64,000 nucleotides of DNA from Desulfomarina profundi (lineage in GTDB: Bacteria; Desulfobacterota; Desulfobulbia; Desulfobulbales; Desulfocapsaceae), in NCBI RefSeq assembly GCF_019703855.1, contig NZ_AP024086.1:1136501-1200500 (forward strand), read 5' to 3'. A program made the translations under genes and the position numbers. Each line of letters opens with the position of its first letter. The first letter of the stretch is position 1. This document shows, one piece after another, positions 38,762 through 47,954 of the stretch. The notes under the pieces are model-generated. The model did no database searches. It worked only from the letters and a program-made list of their open reading frames with translations, and had not been told where the DNA came from.

Positions 38762-39895
38762 TTATATGTTTTGTTTAAAGAAATCCTCAAGAAGAGTTTT
38801 TCGCCAACCTCCGGTCTGTCTTAACTGAGCATTTCCTGCCATCTTGCCGTTGCTGCTGAGCATTTTAACCACCTGTTTCAATTCGGCGCTGGTACCGACA
38901 AGGGGAGGTGCTATGCCCAGAAGTTCACATTTCAATGCAATGAGGTTGTTCAGCTTTTCATAGGTTTTTTTCTGTCTTATGTTCAAACGTATAGAACGTT
39001 TGACTGAGGGAAAAGATGAAGGATCCTGCCTGCAGGTTTCATCGGTTACTGCACTAATGGTTTTGCCGTATTTTTTAAAAGCATTAGCTGAAAGAATCCC
39101 GACCTCACGGAGCATATCAACAGTTCGAGGTCGTTGTCTGGCCAGTTCAAGAAGAACCGTGTCTTTTATAATGTGCCCCCTCGGTCTGTTCAGCTTTCTG
39201 GCGGTGGTTTCCCGCCAGATTGTCAGATTTTTCAATACAGCCAGGCCAAGCCTGTCCAGACTGCCGGAACCCCTTATTTTTCTAAATTTTTTATCCAGTG
39301 GCGGTCCTGAATATGTAGCTGGATTGTTCAGGAGATTGAGTTCTTCCTGAAGCCACGCTTTGATTTTAGGACCAATGATCCGGGTCAGGAGAATAACCCT
39401 GATTGCCCTGAGATAGCGAACATCGTTGAGGCCATAGGCAATCTGCTCGGAACTGAGAGGCCGTTGCATCCAGTTTGTTCGGGTTTCGGTTTTGGAAATT
39501 GTTATATCAAGGAGCTCTCTGGCAAGATTGCAGAGGGAGAGTGTGGCTGGAAGATTGGAAAAACCTGCGGCCAGCCTGGTGTCAAAAATATTCTGGGGAA
39601 CTGCACCTGTTGCCCTGTGGAGTATTACGAGATCCTGGGGAGCATCATGAAAAATTTTCACAATGCTTCTGTCCGCCAGCAGTTGCCCGAAAGGTGACAA
39701 ATCTTTTATGGCGCAGGGGTCAATAAGATAGCAGTCTTCATCCGAGAGGGCAATCTGGATAAGGCCCAACTGGGGGAAATATGTCCGTTCCCAGACAAAT
39801 TCCGTATCCAGTGCAATGGCGTCAGTTTGTTTCGCCAGTTGCACCAGTTTTTGCAGATTATTGTTGTTCTGAATCAGGGTGTCGAGTTTTTCCAT
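38762..39895 (-). CDS. rnd: Ribonuclease D
   Basis: 3'-5' exoribonuclease for tRNA maturation. 377 residues: DEDD exonuclease domain with IALDTEFVWERTYFPQLGLI (residues ~27-46), HDAPQDL and YGLNDVRYL, then an HRDC domain around residues 210-290 and a second C-terminal helical part. Catalytic Asp/Glu residues are all present. Confidence 0.92.
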   Translation of the reverse strand: MEKLDTLIQNNNNLQKLVQLAKQTDAIALDTEFVWERTYFPQLGLIQIALSDEDCYLIDPCAIKDLSPFGQLLADRSIVKIFHDAPQDLVILHRATGAVPQNIFDTRLAAGFSNLPATLSLCNLARELLDITISKTETRTNWMQRPLSSEQIAYGLNDVRYLRAIRVILLTRIIGPKIKAWLQEELNLLNNPATYSGPPLDKKFRKIRGSGSLDRLGLAVLKNLTIWRETTARKLNRPRGHIIKDTVLLELARQRPRTVDMLREVGILSANAFKKYGKTISAVTDETCRQDPSSFPSVKRSIRLNIRQKKTYEKLNNLIALKCELLGIAPPLVGTSAELKQVVKMLSSNGKMAGNAQLRQTGGWRKTLLEDFFKQNI

Positions 39896-40041
39896 TCTTT
39901 TCTAGTCCATATCAACTGCAGGCATCCTTGAAAACTGCTGATTTTCCTGATTGCTGTGTTATCAAGGACCCTTGGGGAGTAACGGCAGTGTGAAAAACAT
40001 TTTCTGATATTCAATCAACAGACTCATATATCAACAGAAAT

Positions 40042-40090
40042 TTTTTCTTTATGTCTTTTCTCTATTCATCAAACAAGACATAAAGAAAAA
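40042..40090. repeat. Perfect 16-bp inverted repeat
   Basis: TTTTTCTTTATGTCTT (40042-40057) and AAGACATAAAGAAAAA (40075-40090), loop 17 bases. No T-run follows on either strand. Between divergent genes, so a cruciform or operator is as likely as an RNA hairpin. Confidence 0.75.
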
Positions 40091-40189
40091 GAAAAAACAA
40101 GAAATATTCTTCTTTTATCGTGTTTTAAAGTGTTATTTTTCGTATTATCGAATGTATTCCGGATTTTGAATGAAGGAGTAAGCTGCATC

Positions 40190-40262
40190 TGCTGGCTCAG
40201 CAACAACGAGGCAGCGAAAATCCCAACTGTGACAGAAAGACCATCTGTGGCGGGATTTTCAG
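40190..40262 (-). repeat. Dispersed repeat family 1, partial copy R1d
   Basis: On the minus strand TTCTGTCACAGTTGGGATTTTC, then TTGTTGCTGAGCC, which follow the family order with internal loss. It also contains the 9-bp inverted repeat GAAAATCCC/GGGATTTTC. Confidence 0.5.
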
Positions 40263-40349
40263 ATCATCCGGCAGAGTCGTATCGAATGGTTCGGTAATAA
40301 TATATAATACTTTATCATATCTTTTTCAGCGATCTGAATTCTACGGACA

Positions 40350-41405
40350 ATGTTTGTTTATATTGTAAAACGCATTCTTCTGATGATACCAACCCTGTTT
40401 GGCGTTATGTTTGTGACCTTTGTCATTACCCAGTTTGTTCCCGGGGGACCTGTTGAAAAAATGATTTCGGATATTGAAGGTTATGGCAAAGGCGGGGGGG
40501 AGGTGAGCGGGGGGACGGTAGGAATTTATCGGGGCGCATCAGGGTTGGACAAAGAGAAGGTGGAGGAACTGAAAAAACTGTACGGTTTCGATAAGTCGCC
40601 CGCTGAACGGTTTCTTACCATGATGAAGAACTATCTTGTTTTTGATTTTGGTGATTCCTATTACTATAACAGGAGCGTGGTTGACCTGGTTCTCTCCCGA
40701 ATGCCTGTTTCCATGTCCCTTGGGTTATGGAATTTTCTCATTGTATACGGTATCTGTATTCCCCTTGGCATAAAGAAGGCAGTCCGGGATGGTTCCCGTT
40801 TTGATACGTTGAGTTCAACCGTTATTCTGATTGGTTATGGTATTCCCGGTTTTGTTCTCGGGGTACTGCTCCTGGTGCTCTTTGGTGGGGGAAGTTTCTG
40901 GTCGATCTTTCCCCTGCGCGGTCTGGTTTCCGATAACTGGGCAGAGTTGAGTTATCTTGGAAAAGTTCTGGATTATCTGTGGCATATGGTCCTACCGGTT
41001 ACGGCAGGTGGCGTGGGAAGTCTTGCTGTAATGACCATGCTTACAAAAAATGCCTTTCTGGAGGAGATTCGCAGGCAGTATGTTTTAACCGCCAGGGCCA
41101 AGGGATTGTCAGAAAACCAGGTTCTGTACAAACATATTTTCAGAAATGGAATTATTCCTATCATAACGGGTTTTCCAGGATTTTTTCTTGCATCATTCTT
41201 TACCGGAAGTTTGTTGATTGAGACCATTTTTTCCCTGGACGGCATGGGACTGCTTGCCTATGAATCCGTATTGAACCGTGATTATCCGGTCGTACTCGGC
41301 ACACTCTATTTTTTTACATTGATCGGACTTGTTTCTCGACTGCTATCTGACCTGAGTTACGTGCTGGTTGATCCCCGTATCAGCTTCAAGGCAGTGGAGG
41401 GTTGA
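40350..41405 (+). CDS. yejB: ABC transporter permease, YejB-like (microcin C/peptide type)
   Basis: 351 residues matching YejB end to end: ILLMIPTLFGVMFVTFVITQ helix 1, FVPGGPVEKMI, GFDKSPAERFLTMMKNYLVFDFG, GSFWSIFPLRGLVS, and the EAA-loop RAKGLSENQVLYKHIFRN, with six membrane helices. YejB/OppB-type permeases import oligopeptides or related molecules. The yejE partner follows at once, but no binding protein or ATPase gene lies in this window. Confidence 0.9.
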   Translation: MFVYIVKRILLMIPTLFGVMFVTFVITQFVPGGPVEKMISDIEGYGKGGGEVSGGTVGIYRGASGLDKEKVEELKKLYGFDKSPAERFLTMMKNYLVFDFGDSYYYNRSVVDLVLSRMPVSMSLGLWNFLIVYGICIPLGIKKAVRDGSRFDTLSSTVILIGYGIPGFVLGVLLLVLFGGGSFWSIFPLRGLVSDNWAELSYLGKVLDYLWHMVLPVTAGGVGSLAVMTMLTKNAFLEEIRRQYVLTARAKGLSENQVLYKHIFRNGIIPIITGFPGFFLASFFTGSLLIETIFSLDGMGLLAYESVLNRDYPVVLGTLYFFTLIGLVSRLLSDLSYVLVDPRISFKAVEG

Positions 41406-41406
41406 T

Positions 41407-42468
41407 ATGGCAGATGAATTACACCATTGGTCCAGTGCGGGGTACCGGCGAAAACGGTACTGGCAGAGGTTCAGGAGAAACAGAAGGGGCTATTTCAGCC
41501 TGGTGATATTTCTGCTGCTCTTTGTTACCAGCGGTTTTGCTGAACTGATCAGTAATGATGCCCCTCTGGTTGTCCACTATCAGGGCAGGTTTTATTTTCC
41601 TGTGTTTGTATCATATCCGGAGACGGTTTTTGGAGGTGATTTTGAAACGGAAACCGATTACAAAGATCCTTATTTTCGAAAACTTATTGAGGGACCAGGG
41701 AATTATGTGATATTCCCACCCGTGCAACACAGTTATAACTCCATCAATTTTTACATTAATGCCCCTCTGCCTTCACCACCGACACGCGAAAATCTCCTGG
41801 GGACCGATGACCGGGGCAGGGATGTGCTGGCCAGACTTATTTATGGATTTCGCTTGAGTGTTCTTTTTGGTCTTGTTTTGACTCTGGCGGGCAGTTTTTT
41901 TGGTATTCTCGTGGGAAGCGTGCAGGGTTTTTTCGGGGGGCGTGTTGATCTGATTGTTCAGCGACTCATTGAAATATGGAGTGCAATGCCTGAGCTGTAC
42001 CTGCTCATTATTTTTGCGTCGCTCTTCCAGCCTTCAATTTTTCTCCTTTTTCTTCTCCTTTCTCTCTTCAGCTGGATGGGTTTGTCCGATTATGTAAGAG
42101 CCGAATTTCTGCGGGGAAGAAACATGGAGTATGTCAAGGCAGCCAGGGCTCTCGGAGTTTCCAACATTGCCATAATGTGGCGTCATCTGCTGCCGAACAG
42201 CATGACTCCGGTCATAACCTTTCTCCCTTTCAGGGTTTCCGCGTCAATTCTCGCCCTGACCAGTCTTGATTTTCTCGGACTTGGTGTTCCTCCATCTACT
42301 CCCAGCCTTGGCGAGCTTCTTGCAGAAGGAAAAAACAATATTGATGCCTGGTGGCTTTCCATGTCATCTTTTTTTGTGCTTGTCCTGACCCTCGTCCTCC
42401 TGATTTTCATAGGAGAAGCATTGCGGGATACTTTTGATCCGAGGAAGGGGGAATCGATCGGTGAATGA
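41407..42468 (+). CDS. yejE: ABC transporter permease, YejE-like
   Basis: 353 residues from ATG 41407, one base after the yejB stop. Seen: YWQRFRRNRRGYFSLVIF start typical of YejE, LLGTDDRGRDVLARLIYGFR, AMPELYLLIIF and the EAA loop YVKAARALGVSNIAIMWRHLLPN. Forms the channel with YejB. Transcribed in the same direction as the mla genes but separated by 221 bp. Confidence 0.9.
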   Translation: MADELHHWSSAGYRRKRYWQRFRRNRRGYFSLVIFLLLFVTSGFAELISNDAPLVVHYQGRFYFPVFVSYPETVFGGDFETETDYKDPYFRKLIEGPGNYVIFPPVQHSYNSINFYINAPLPSPPTRENLLGTDDRGRDVLARLIYGFRLSVLFGLVLTLAGSFFGILVGSVQGFFGGRVDLIVQRLIEIWSAMPELYLLIIFASLFQPSIFLLFLLLSLFSWMGLSDYVRAEFLRGRNMEYVKAARALGVSNIAIMWRHLLPNSMTPVITFLPFRVSASILALTSLDFLGLGVPPSTPSLGELLAEGKNNIDAWWLSMSSFFVLVLTLVLLIFIGEALRDTFDPRKGESIGE

Positions 42469-42689
42469 AATATCAGCAGGATTCAGGTGTAAAAATTACC
42501 GGCCGGGTAAATTTTGTATCCCCTGGAAGAGAGAATTTCCCATGGAGGGATGAAATTTAAGGATATTGACATATAGGAATATTGATCTATATATGGTGCA
42601 ATGTGGATGAATTCTTGACTGAATTAAGTAATTATACGCCTCTTCCTTACTTTTTTATATAATGTATCACTCAGGACGGAACTTCCGGT

Positions 42690-43490
42690 ATGAAATCAAA
42701 TAAAACAAACCCGTTGGGAACTCTGGGAAATACCGGACTGTATATCATGGCCGATCTGGGCAGAATGACCCTGTTTCTTGGAAAAGCTTTCCGGGGAATT
42801 TTCAGGAGGCCATTCAGGTTCAGGGAACTGCTCAGGCAGATTAATTTCATTGGTGTCGGGTCACTGGCAGTAATTTTTTTTACTGCTGCTTCCACGGGAA
42901 TGGTGCTTGGTCTGCAGGGATATTATTCATTAAATAAATTTGGCGCTGAAGGGATGCTGGGCTCTGCTGTTTCACTGACCCTGATCATGGAGCTTGGTCC
43001 GGTTCTTACCGCTTTGATGGTGGCAGGTCGGGCAGGTTCTGCGATGTGCGCTGAACTTGGCATCATGCGGATATCTGAACAGATTGATGCTCTGGAATGT
43101 ATGGCGGTGGATCCCTTTCGATATTTTATTACACCCAAATTTCTGGCAATACTTATCTCACTGCCTCTGCTGACTGTTATTTTTGATGTAGTGGGGATTG
43201 CCGGGGGATATGTTGCCGGAGTTTCACTGATGGATGTCAATCCGGGAAGTTATATTGAAGGGATGCGCTCAAGCGTTACAAATCATGATATTCAGCTTGG
43301 AGTTATAAAATCGTTCGTTTTTGCCCTCCTGGTCGTCTGGATCTGTACCGGCAGGGGTTATTTTGTCAGGGAAATCAGGGGTGCCGGTTTTGGCGCGGAA
43401 AGTGTCAGCAGAGTGACGACACAGGCAGTGGTTCTTTCCTCGATTTCCGTTCTGGTGTTTGATTATCTTCTTACAGCGGTACTTCTCTGA
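42690..43490 (+). CDS. mlaE: Mla-type phospholipid ABC transporter permease
   Basis: 266 residues; a permease of the MlaE family with RQINFIGVGSLAVIFFTAASTGMVLGLQ split over helix 1-2, the GRAGSAMCAELGIMRISEQIDALE block and GRGYFVREIRGAGFGAESV loop. Works with the MlaF ATPase to move phospholipid between inner and outer membrane. TGATG overlap with mlaF. Confidence 0.92.
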   Translation: MKSNKTNPLGTLGNTGLYIMADLGRMTLFLGKAFRGIFRRPFRFRELLRQINFIGVGSLAVIFFTAASTGMVLGLQGYYSLNKFGAEGMLGSAVSLTLIMELGPVLTALMVAGRAGSAMCAELGIMRISEQIDALECMAVDPFRYFITPKFLAILISLPLLTVIFDVVGIAGGYVAGVSLMDVNPGSYIEGMRSSVTNHDIQLGVIKSFVFALLVVWICTGRGYFVREIRGAGFGAESVSRVTTQAVVLSSISVLVFDYLLTAVLL

Positions 43491-44272
43491 TGACGTCGGC
43501 TATTGAGTTTATAAATGTATCGAAATCGTTCAGTAAAAAAGACGGTTCCATTCAGACCGTACTCGATGCTGTCAGTTTTTCTATCCCGAAGGGACAGACG
43601 ACGGTTATTGCCGGAGGGAGTGGCCAGGGGAAAAGTGTTACCTTAAAACTTATTCTTGGTCTTATGCGGGCTGACAGCGGACAGGTTCTGGTGCAGGGCA
43701 CTGATGTAACAAGAATCAGGGGGAAGGAACTGGAGAAGCTGCGCACTCATTTCGGTGTTCTTTTTCAGGGATCTGCTCTCTTTGATTCACTCACTGTTTT
43801 TGAAAACGTGGCTCTGCCTCTCAGGGAGAGAACACAGAAGTCGGAAGAGGAAATAAGGGAACTGGTCATGACTACTCTTGCCCAGCTTGAATTGTCGGGA
43901 CATGAAGAAAAATATCCAGCTCAGTTGAGTGGAGGAATGCGAAAACGTGTTGGTCTGGCCAGGGCCATGCAGCTCAATCCTGAGATTATGCTCTTTGATG
44001 AGCCGACGACCGGACTTGACCCGGTCATGTCCCAGGAAATATATCATCTCTTTGCCGGGACACAGGCCGAGTTTGGTTTTACTTCAATTATTGTCAGTCA
44101 TGATATTCCAAAAATCTTTAATCTGGCAGATCGGGTCATTATTCTGGAACGGGGGAACATGGATGTGTTCGGCAGTCCTGAAGAGATTCAGTGGTCTGAA
44201 AAGCCTCATATCCGGGAATTTGTGAAAATGACCATGGGCGATATTTATCAAAGTCATCTGGTGGAAAAATGA
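43490..44272 (+). CDS. mlaF: Mla-type ABC transporter ATPase
   Basis: 260 residues with Walker A GGSGQGKSV, Q-loop LFQGSALFDSLTV, signature LSGGMRKRVGLAR and Walker B IMLFDEPTTGLDP. The Q-loop and DSLTV segment are typical of MlaF. Overlaps mlaE by one base and mlaD by 4. Confidence 0.94.
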   Translation: MTSAIEFINVSKSFSKKDGSIQTVLDAVSFSIPKGQTTVIAGGSGQGKSVTLKLILGLMRADSGQVLVQGTDVTRIRGKELEKLRTHFGVLFQGSALFDSLTVFENVALPLRERTQKSEEEIRELVMTTLAQLELSGHEEKYPAQLSGGMRKRVGLARAMQLNPEIMLFDEPTTGLDPVMSQEIYHLFAGTQAEFGFTSIIVSHDIPKIFNLADRVIILERGNMDVFGSPEEIQWSEKPHIREFVKMTMGDIYQSHLVEK

Positions 44273-44718
44273 AAAACAGTACTCTTGAAATCCTGGTTGG
44301 GTTGTTTATGATTATCGGTTTCTGTGCCTTTGGTTACCTGGCCCTGCAACTCGGGGAAGTTTCTTTTCTGACCAGTGGGTCAACTTATACGATCAAGGCG
44401 GAATTTGACAACGTTGCCGGAGTGAAAAAGGGAGCCTCTGTTCAGGTCGCCGGTGTTCCTGTCGGCAGTGTCGCAGATATTTCCCTGGGGGAAGACGATG
44501 TCGCGGTTCTGACTTTGCAGCTCGACAACGACCTGCAGGTTCCAACTGATTCCATGGCTTCGGTAAAATCCCAGGGAATCATAGGGGATAAATATATTCA
44601 GTTGAGTCTCGGGGGAGAGGAGGAAATGTTTAAACCGGGCGATGTCCTGCGGGAAACTGAATCCTCCCTTGATATAGAATCACTGATCTCCAAATTTGCC
44701 TTTGGGAGTGCGAAATAA
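44269..44718 (+). CDS. mlaD: MCE-domain lipid-binding protein MlaD
   Basis: 149 residues: N-terminal membrane anchor (LEILVGLFMIIGFCAFGYLA) and one MCE domain (YTIKAEFDNVAGVKKGASVQ, VAGVPVG). Forms the periplasmic hexamer on MlaFE. Ends with a TAATG overlap into mlaC. Confidence 0.94.
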   Translation: MKNSTLEILVGLFMIIGFCAFGYLALQLGEVSFLTSGSTYTIKAEFDNVAGVKKGASVQVAGVPVGSVADISLGEDDVAVLTLQLDNDLQVPTDSMASVKSQGIIGDKYIQLSLGGEEEMFKPGDVLRETESSLDIESLISKFAFGSAK

Positions 44719-45350
44719 TGAACGTTCTGAGAAGAATTATCTGTCAGTTTCTGTTGGTTTCATTGTTGCTGTGTTCCAGTGGTGCAGCCGCAGATAAAAG
44801 CCCGACTGCGGCATTGAAGCCTGTTCTTGATGAGTTGACCACCATACTGATCGACACATCCCTCAAGGGCGATGAGCATCGAACAGAAAGACGCACTAAA
44901 ATAATGGAAGTGATAAGTCACGGGTTTGATTTTAAGGAAATGTCCAAGAGAATACTTGGCAAAACCTGGCGCAGGATAGATGATTCCCAGAAAGTATATT
45001 TTACCCGACTCATTAAAAAGCTCCTTGAAAATGTCTATATAGGAAAACTCGAAAGCTATTCGGGGCAGGAAATTGAGTTCAACGCGGAGATTATTAAAGG
45101 AAAGAGGGCCCAGGTTTCTACCTTTATAGAGAATAAGGGCATAAAAATTCCGGTTCACTATATAATGAAACAGGTGAACAACCGCTGGATGGTTTATGAC
45201 ATCAATATTGAAGGTGTCAGTCTCGTGCGAAATTATCAACAGCAATTCAAGCCGATTCTGCGTAAGGAAAAATTTAAAGGGTTGATTAAAGTATTGGAGG
45301 AAAAAAATAATTCTTTCCGCAAGGAGCCTGGGGACAAGCAGAATTCGTAG
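44718..45350 (+). CDS. mlaC: Periplasmic phospholipid-binding protein MlaC
   Basis: 210 residues with a signal peptide (residues 1-25, cleaved after SSGAAA) and the MlaC fold: FDFKEMSKRILGKTWRRI, FTRLIKKLLENVYIGKLESY, VHYIMKQVNNRWMVYDINIEGVSL (split over the lipid pocket). It ferries lipid between MlaD and the outer membrane. Last gene of the mla unit; no mlaA or mlaB in the window. Confidence 0.93.
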   Translation: MNVLRRIICQFLLVSLLLCSSGAAADKSPTAALKPVLDELTTILIDTSLKGDEHRTERRTKIMEVISHGFDFKEMSKRILGKTWRRIDDSQKVYFTRLIKKLLENVYIGKLESYSGQEIEFNAEIIKGKRAQVSTFIENKGIKIPVHYIMKQVNNRWMVYDINIEGVSLVRNYQQQFKPILRKEKFKGLIKVLEEKNNSFRKEPGDKQNS

Positions 45351-45469
45351 ACGAGTTTTTCATGTTTCCTCGCAGTTTTTGCAGAACTTGAATGGAAAAA
45401 AATATTCATTTCAGAAAAGCTATAAATCGTAATTTTTTAAATTCGTCTGGACGCCGGAGTAAATAAAAC

Positions 45470-45919
45470 ATGCACAAACTCGACAAAGAGTTGCAGAATC
45501 TTTTTTTCAGGACTTTTGCCCCGGAAAAAAAAGAATTTCTGTTTTCCCTGCTGGATGAAATATCCCTGGATGAAGGTGATATCCTTTTCACCACCGGACA
45601 ACGGGGAGATGCAATGTTTTTTATAGCCGAAGGACGGCTCGCCGTTCAGGAACGAACTGGTTTTGCAGAGAGGACCCAGGTTGTTGCTCTGTTGGACCAG
45701 GGTGCACCGGTGGGTGAGGGCGCTCTTTTACCCGGTCATGTCCACAGTGCTACTCTTCTGGCGGTAAAAAAGACCAGGATTTTTACCCTTTCACGAAAAC
45801 GTTATCTCCAGTTAAAAGAGGATGATCCAGGTCTGGCTGTGGCATTGCTGGAATCCGTGTTTGCCAGGACCTGTCTGCGACTGCAGAAGAGTTCTGAGCG
45901 GCTTTCCCGGGTTCTTTGA
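45470..45919 (+). CDS. Stand-alone cyclic-nucleotide-binding domain protein
   Basis: 149 residues containing one cNMP-binding beta-roll (LDEGDILFTTGQRGDAMFFI, GAPVGEGALLPG, and the C-terminal helix). No DNA-binding or kinase domain follows, so it is not a CRP-type regulator. The phosphate-binding cassette is imperfect (no R-A-A), so ligand is unclear. Downstream of mlaC by 120 bp. Confidence 0.8.
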   Translation: MHKLDKELQNLFFRTFAPEKKEFLFSLLDEISLDEGDILFTTGQRGDAMFFIAEGRLAVQERTGFAERTQVVALLDQGAPVGEGALLPGHVHSATLLAVKKTRIFTLSRKRYLQLKEDDPGLAVALLESVFARTCLRLQKSSERLSRVL

Positions 45920-46177
45920 ACTATTTTTTTTGGCTGTATATAAGAAATTCAACCAGGAACCTGTCCGAGAACAGGACTCATGAGTTTGTTGATTTTCGTT
46001 CGAGAGTGGCTTTCCGAAGATATGAAAAGGTGATGAAGGCCGCCGAAAAGTGTTGGGAGCTCCGAAAAGAGTGAATTTTTTCCGGGAGTGAATTTTTTTC
46101 TGGCGATTATTCCTTAAATTGATTATTTTTCCTTTCTTTTGTTTCAGATACAATCCTCATTGTCATTTTATTGATTT

Positions 46178-46690
46178 ATGAAGCTGGTCGTCGAGAAAAT
46201 AACCGGAGAGCATAATCATTATACAATCGGAAGTGAGGATTGGGTCCCTTTCCCGGAACGAAGTGTCGATTTTTCCGCTCGATTGACGATCACCGTCTAT
46301 CGCCAAACGGATGAATCAGTAGTCCTGGAAGGGATGTTTGAAGGGGACTGGACAGTGAGTTGTGACAGGTGTGGAGAACCAGTTCAGCACGGATTGTCAG
46401 GTGACTTTTCTTACCAGGGTATATCTCCCGGAGAAACTGTTTTTGAAACCGGGGAAAAAGAGGTCCTCGCAGAGGATGTAAATATCCTGTATCTGGAAGA
46501 ACCTTTTATTGATCTTTTTGAAATTCTGCAGGAACAGGTGTACCTTGCATTACCCGTCAGGGTTTTGTGCAGTGAAGATTGCAAGGGGATATGTCCGCAA
46601 TGTGGTGTGACTCTCAATGATGCCGATTGCAGATGCTTATCGGACAGAGCGGACTCTCCCTTCGCTGTTTTAAAGAAAATTTGTAAATAA
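46178..46690 (+). CDS. yceD: YceD/DUF177 family protein
   Basis: 170 residues; the family commonly precedes rpmF and affects 23S rRNA assembly. Seen: VSCDRCGEPV with a Cys pair near residue 66, the acidic GEKEVLAEDVNILYLEEPFI segment, and a C-terminal Cys cluster CSEDCKGICPQCG ... CRC, which probably binds zinc. 46 bp before rpmF. Confidence 0.9.
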   Translation: MKLVVEKITGEHNHYTIGSEDWVPFPERSVDFSARLTITVYRQTDESVVLEGMFEGDWTVSCDRCGEPVQHGLSGDFSYQGISPGETVFETGEKEVLAEDVNILYLEEPFIDLFEILQEQVYLALPVRVLCSEDCKGICPQCGVTLNDADCRCLSDRADSPFAVLKKICK

Positions 46691-46736
46691 CGAAAAAGAC
46701 AAAACGGTATGTTTTCATACCTGATTGGAGGATAAA

Positions 46737-46925
46737 ATGGCATTACCTAAAAGAAGGCATTCTCGCTCACGTACCAGAAAAAGACGTTCCCATGATGCAT
46801 TGAAAGCCCCCGGACTTTCAGTCTGTGGCGAATGTGGTGAGCCAAAGGAACCGCACAGACTGTGCGGCAGCTGCGGGAAATATAAAGGTAGAACTGTTTA
46901 CAGTTTTGATACTGATCTGGAATAG
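46737..46925 (+). CDS. rpmF: 50S ribosomal protein L32
   Basis: 62 residues, MALPKRRHSRSRTRKRRSHD opening and two Cys pairs CGECGEPKEPHRLC / CGSCG for zinc. Start at ATG 46737 with TTGGAGGA upstream. Nine bases before plsX. Confidence 0.97.
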   Translation: MALPKRRHSRSRTRKRRSHDALKAPGLSVCGECGEPKEPHRLCGSCGKYKGRTVYSFDTDLE

Positions 46926-46934
46926 GAGAGCACT

Positions 46935-47942
46935 GTGCAAATAGCTCTGGACGCCATGGCTGGTGACCATGGCCCTGAGGACTTGATTGCCGGAGCACTG
47001 CTTGCCGCTGAACAGGCCGGGTTGGAAGTAAGTCTTGTTGGAGATGAACCTCTTCTTCAGGACTATATTGACAAGCTTGCACCTGCACCTGAACTATTGG
47101 ATCTTATAAAAATTGTCCATGCATCTCAGGTTATAGAGATGAATGAACATCCGGTCGACGCAATTCGTAAGAAAAAGGATTCGTCGGTGATGGTGGCTTT
47201 TGACCTGCTGAAACAGGGTAAGGTTGAAGCTGTGGTCAGTGCCGGAAATTCAGGCGCGACAATGGCTGCTGGCGTACGTAAGCTTGGACGCTTAAACGGA
47301 GTTTCCCGTCCAGGAATAGCCTCTGTTTTCCCAACGTTGAAAAAACCGGTTATTCTTATGGATATCGGTGCCAATGTTGACTGTCGTCCCCAGCATCTTT
47401 TTCAGTTTGCGGTGATGGCATCAGCATTTTCACGCGTCCTTGATATATCCAATCCCAGCGTGGGACTTCTCACCATTGGGGAAGAAACAGGCAAAGGTAA
47501 CAATCTTATAAAGGAGACGTTTCCCCTGTTGCAGAACAGTTCTCTGAATTTTATCGGTAATGTTGAAGGTAGAGATGTTTTTCAGGGGAATGTCGATGTC
47601 ATTGTCTGCGATGGATTTGTAGGAAATATATGTCTGAAAATCAGTGAGGGTCTGGCTGAAGCCGCCATGATGATGCTCAGGGATGAAATCCTTAAATCGT
47701 GGATGGCAAAACTTGGTTATCTTATGGCCCGTCCTGCCTTTAAAAGATTCAAGAAAAGGGTGGATTATGCCACATATGGTGGTGCACCACTTCTTGGCCT
47801 TGCGGGTACCGGGATCATCTGTCACGGGAAATCAAGTTCTGAAGCAATAAAAAATGCAATCATTGAAGCTTCAAAAATGGTAAAGCATAATATTAATCAG
47901 GATATCCAGCGTAGTCTCAATTCTGAAGAAAACCGAGTATAG
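46935..47942 (+). CDS. plsX: Phosphate acyltransferase PlsX
   Basis: Makes acyl-phosphate from acyl-ACP for phospholipid synthesis. 335 residues, GTG start at 46935 after AGGAGAG. Seen: IALDAMAGDHGPEDLI, SAGNSGATMAAG and GGAPLLGLAGTGIICHG. Next to fabH as usual. Confidence 0.95.
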   Translation: MQIALDAMAGDHGPEDLIAGALLAAEQAGLEVSLVGDEPLLQDYIDKLAPAPELLDLIKIVHASQVIEMNEHPVDAIRKKKDSSVMVAFDLLKQGKVEAVVSAGNSGATMAAGVRKLGRLNGVSRPGIASVFPTLKKPVILMDIGANVDCRPQHLFQFAVMASAFSRVLDISNPSVGLLTIGEETGKGNNLIKETFPLLQNSSLNFIGNVEGRDVFQGNVDVIVCDGFVGNICLKISEGLAEAAMMMLRDEILKSWMAKLGYLMARPAFKRFKKRVDYATYGGAPLLGLAGTGIICHGKSSSEAIKNAIIEASKMVKHNINQDIQRSLNSEENRV

Positions 47943-47954
47943 AGTGGAGGTCGA

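Larger units (their letters stand above)
39896..40349. other. Divergent intergenic region between rnd and the ABC permease genes
   Basis: No gene. It contains the long inverted repeat at 40042-40090 and a partial repeat copy at 40190-40262. Confidence 0.55.
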
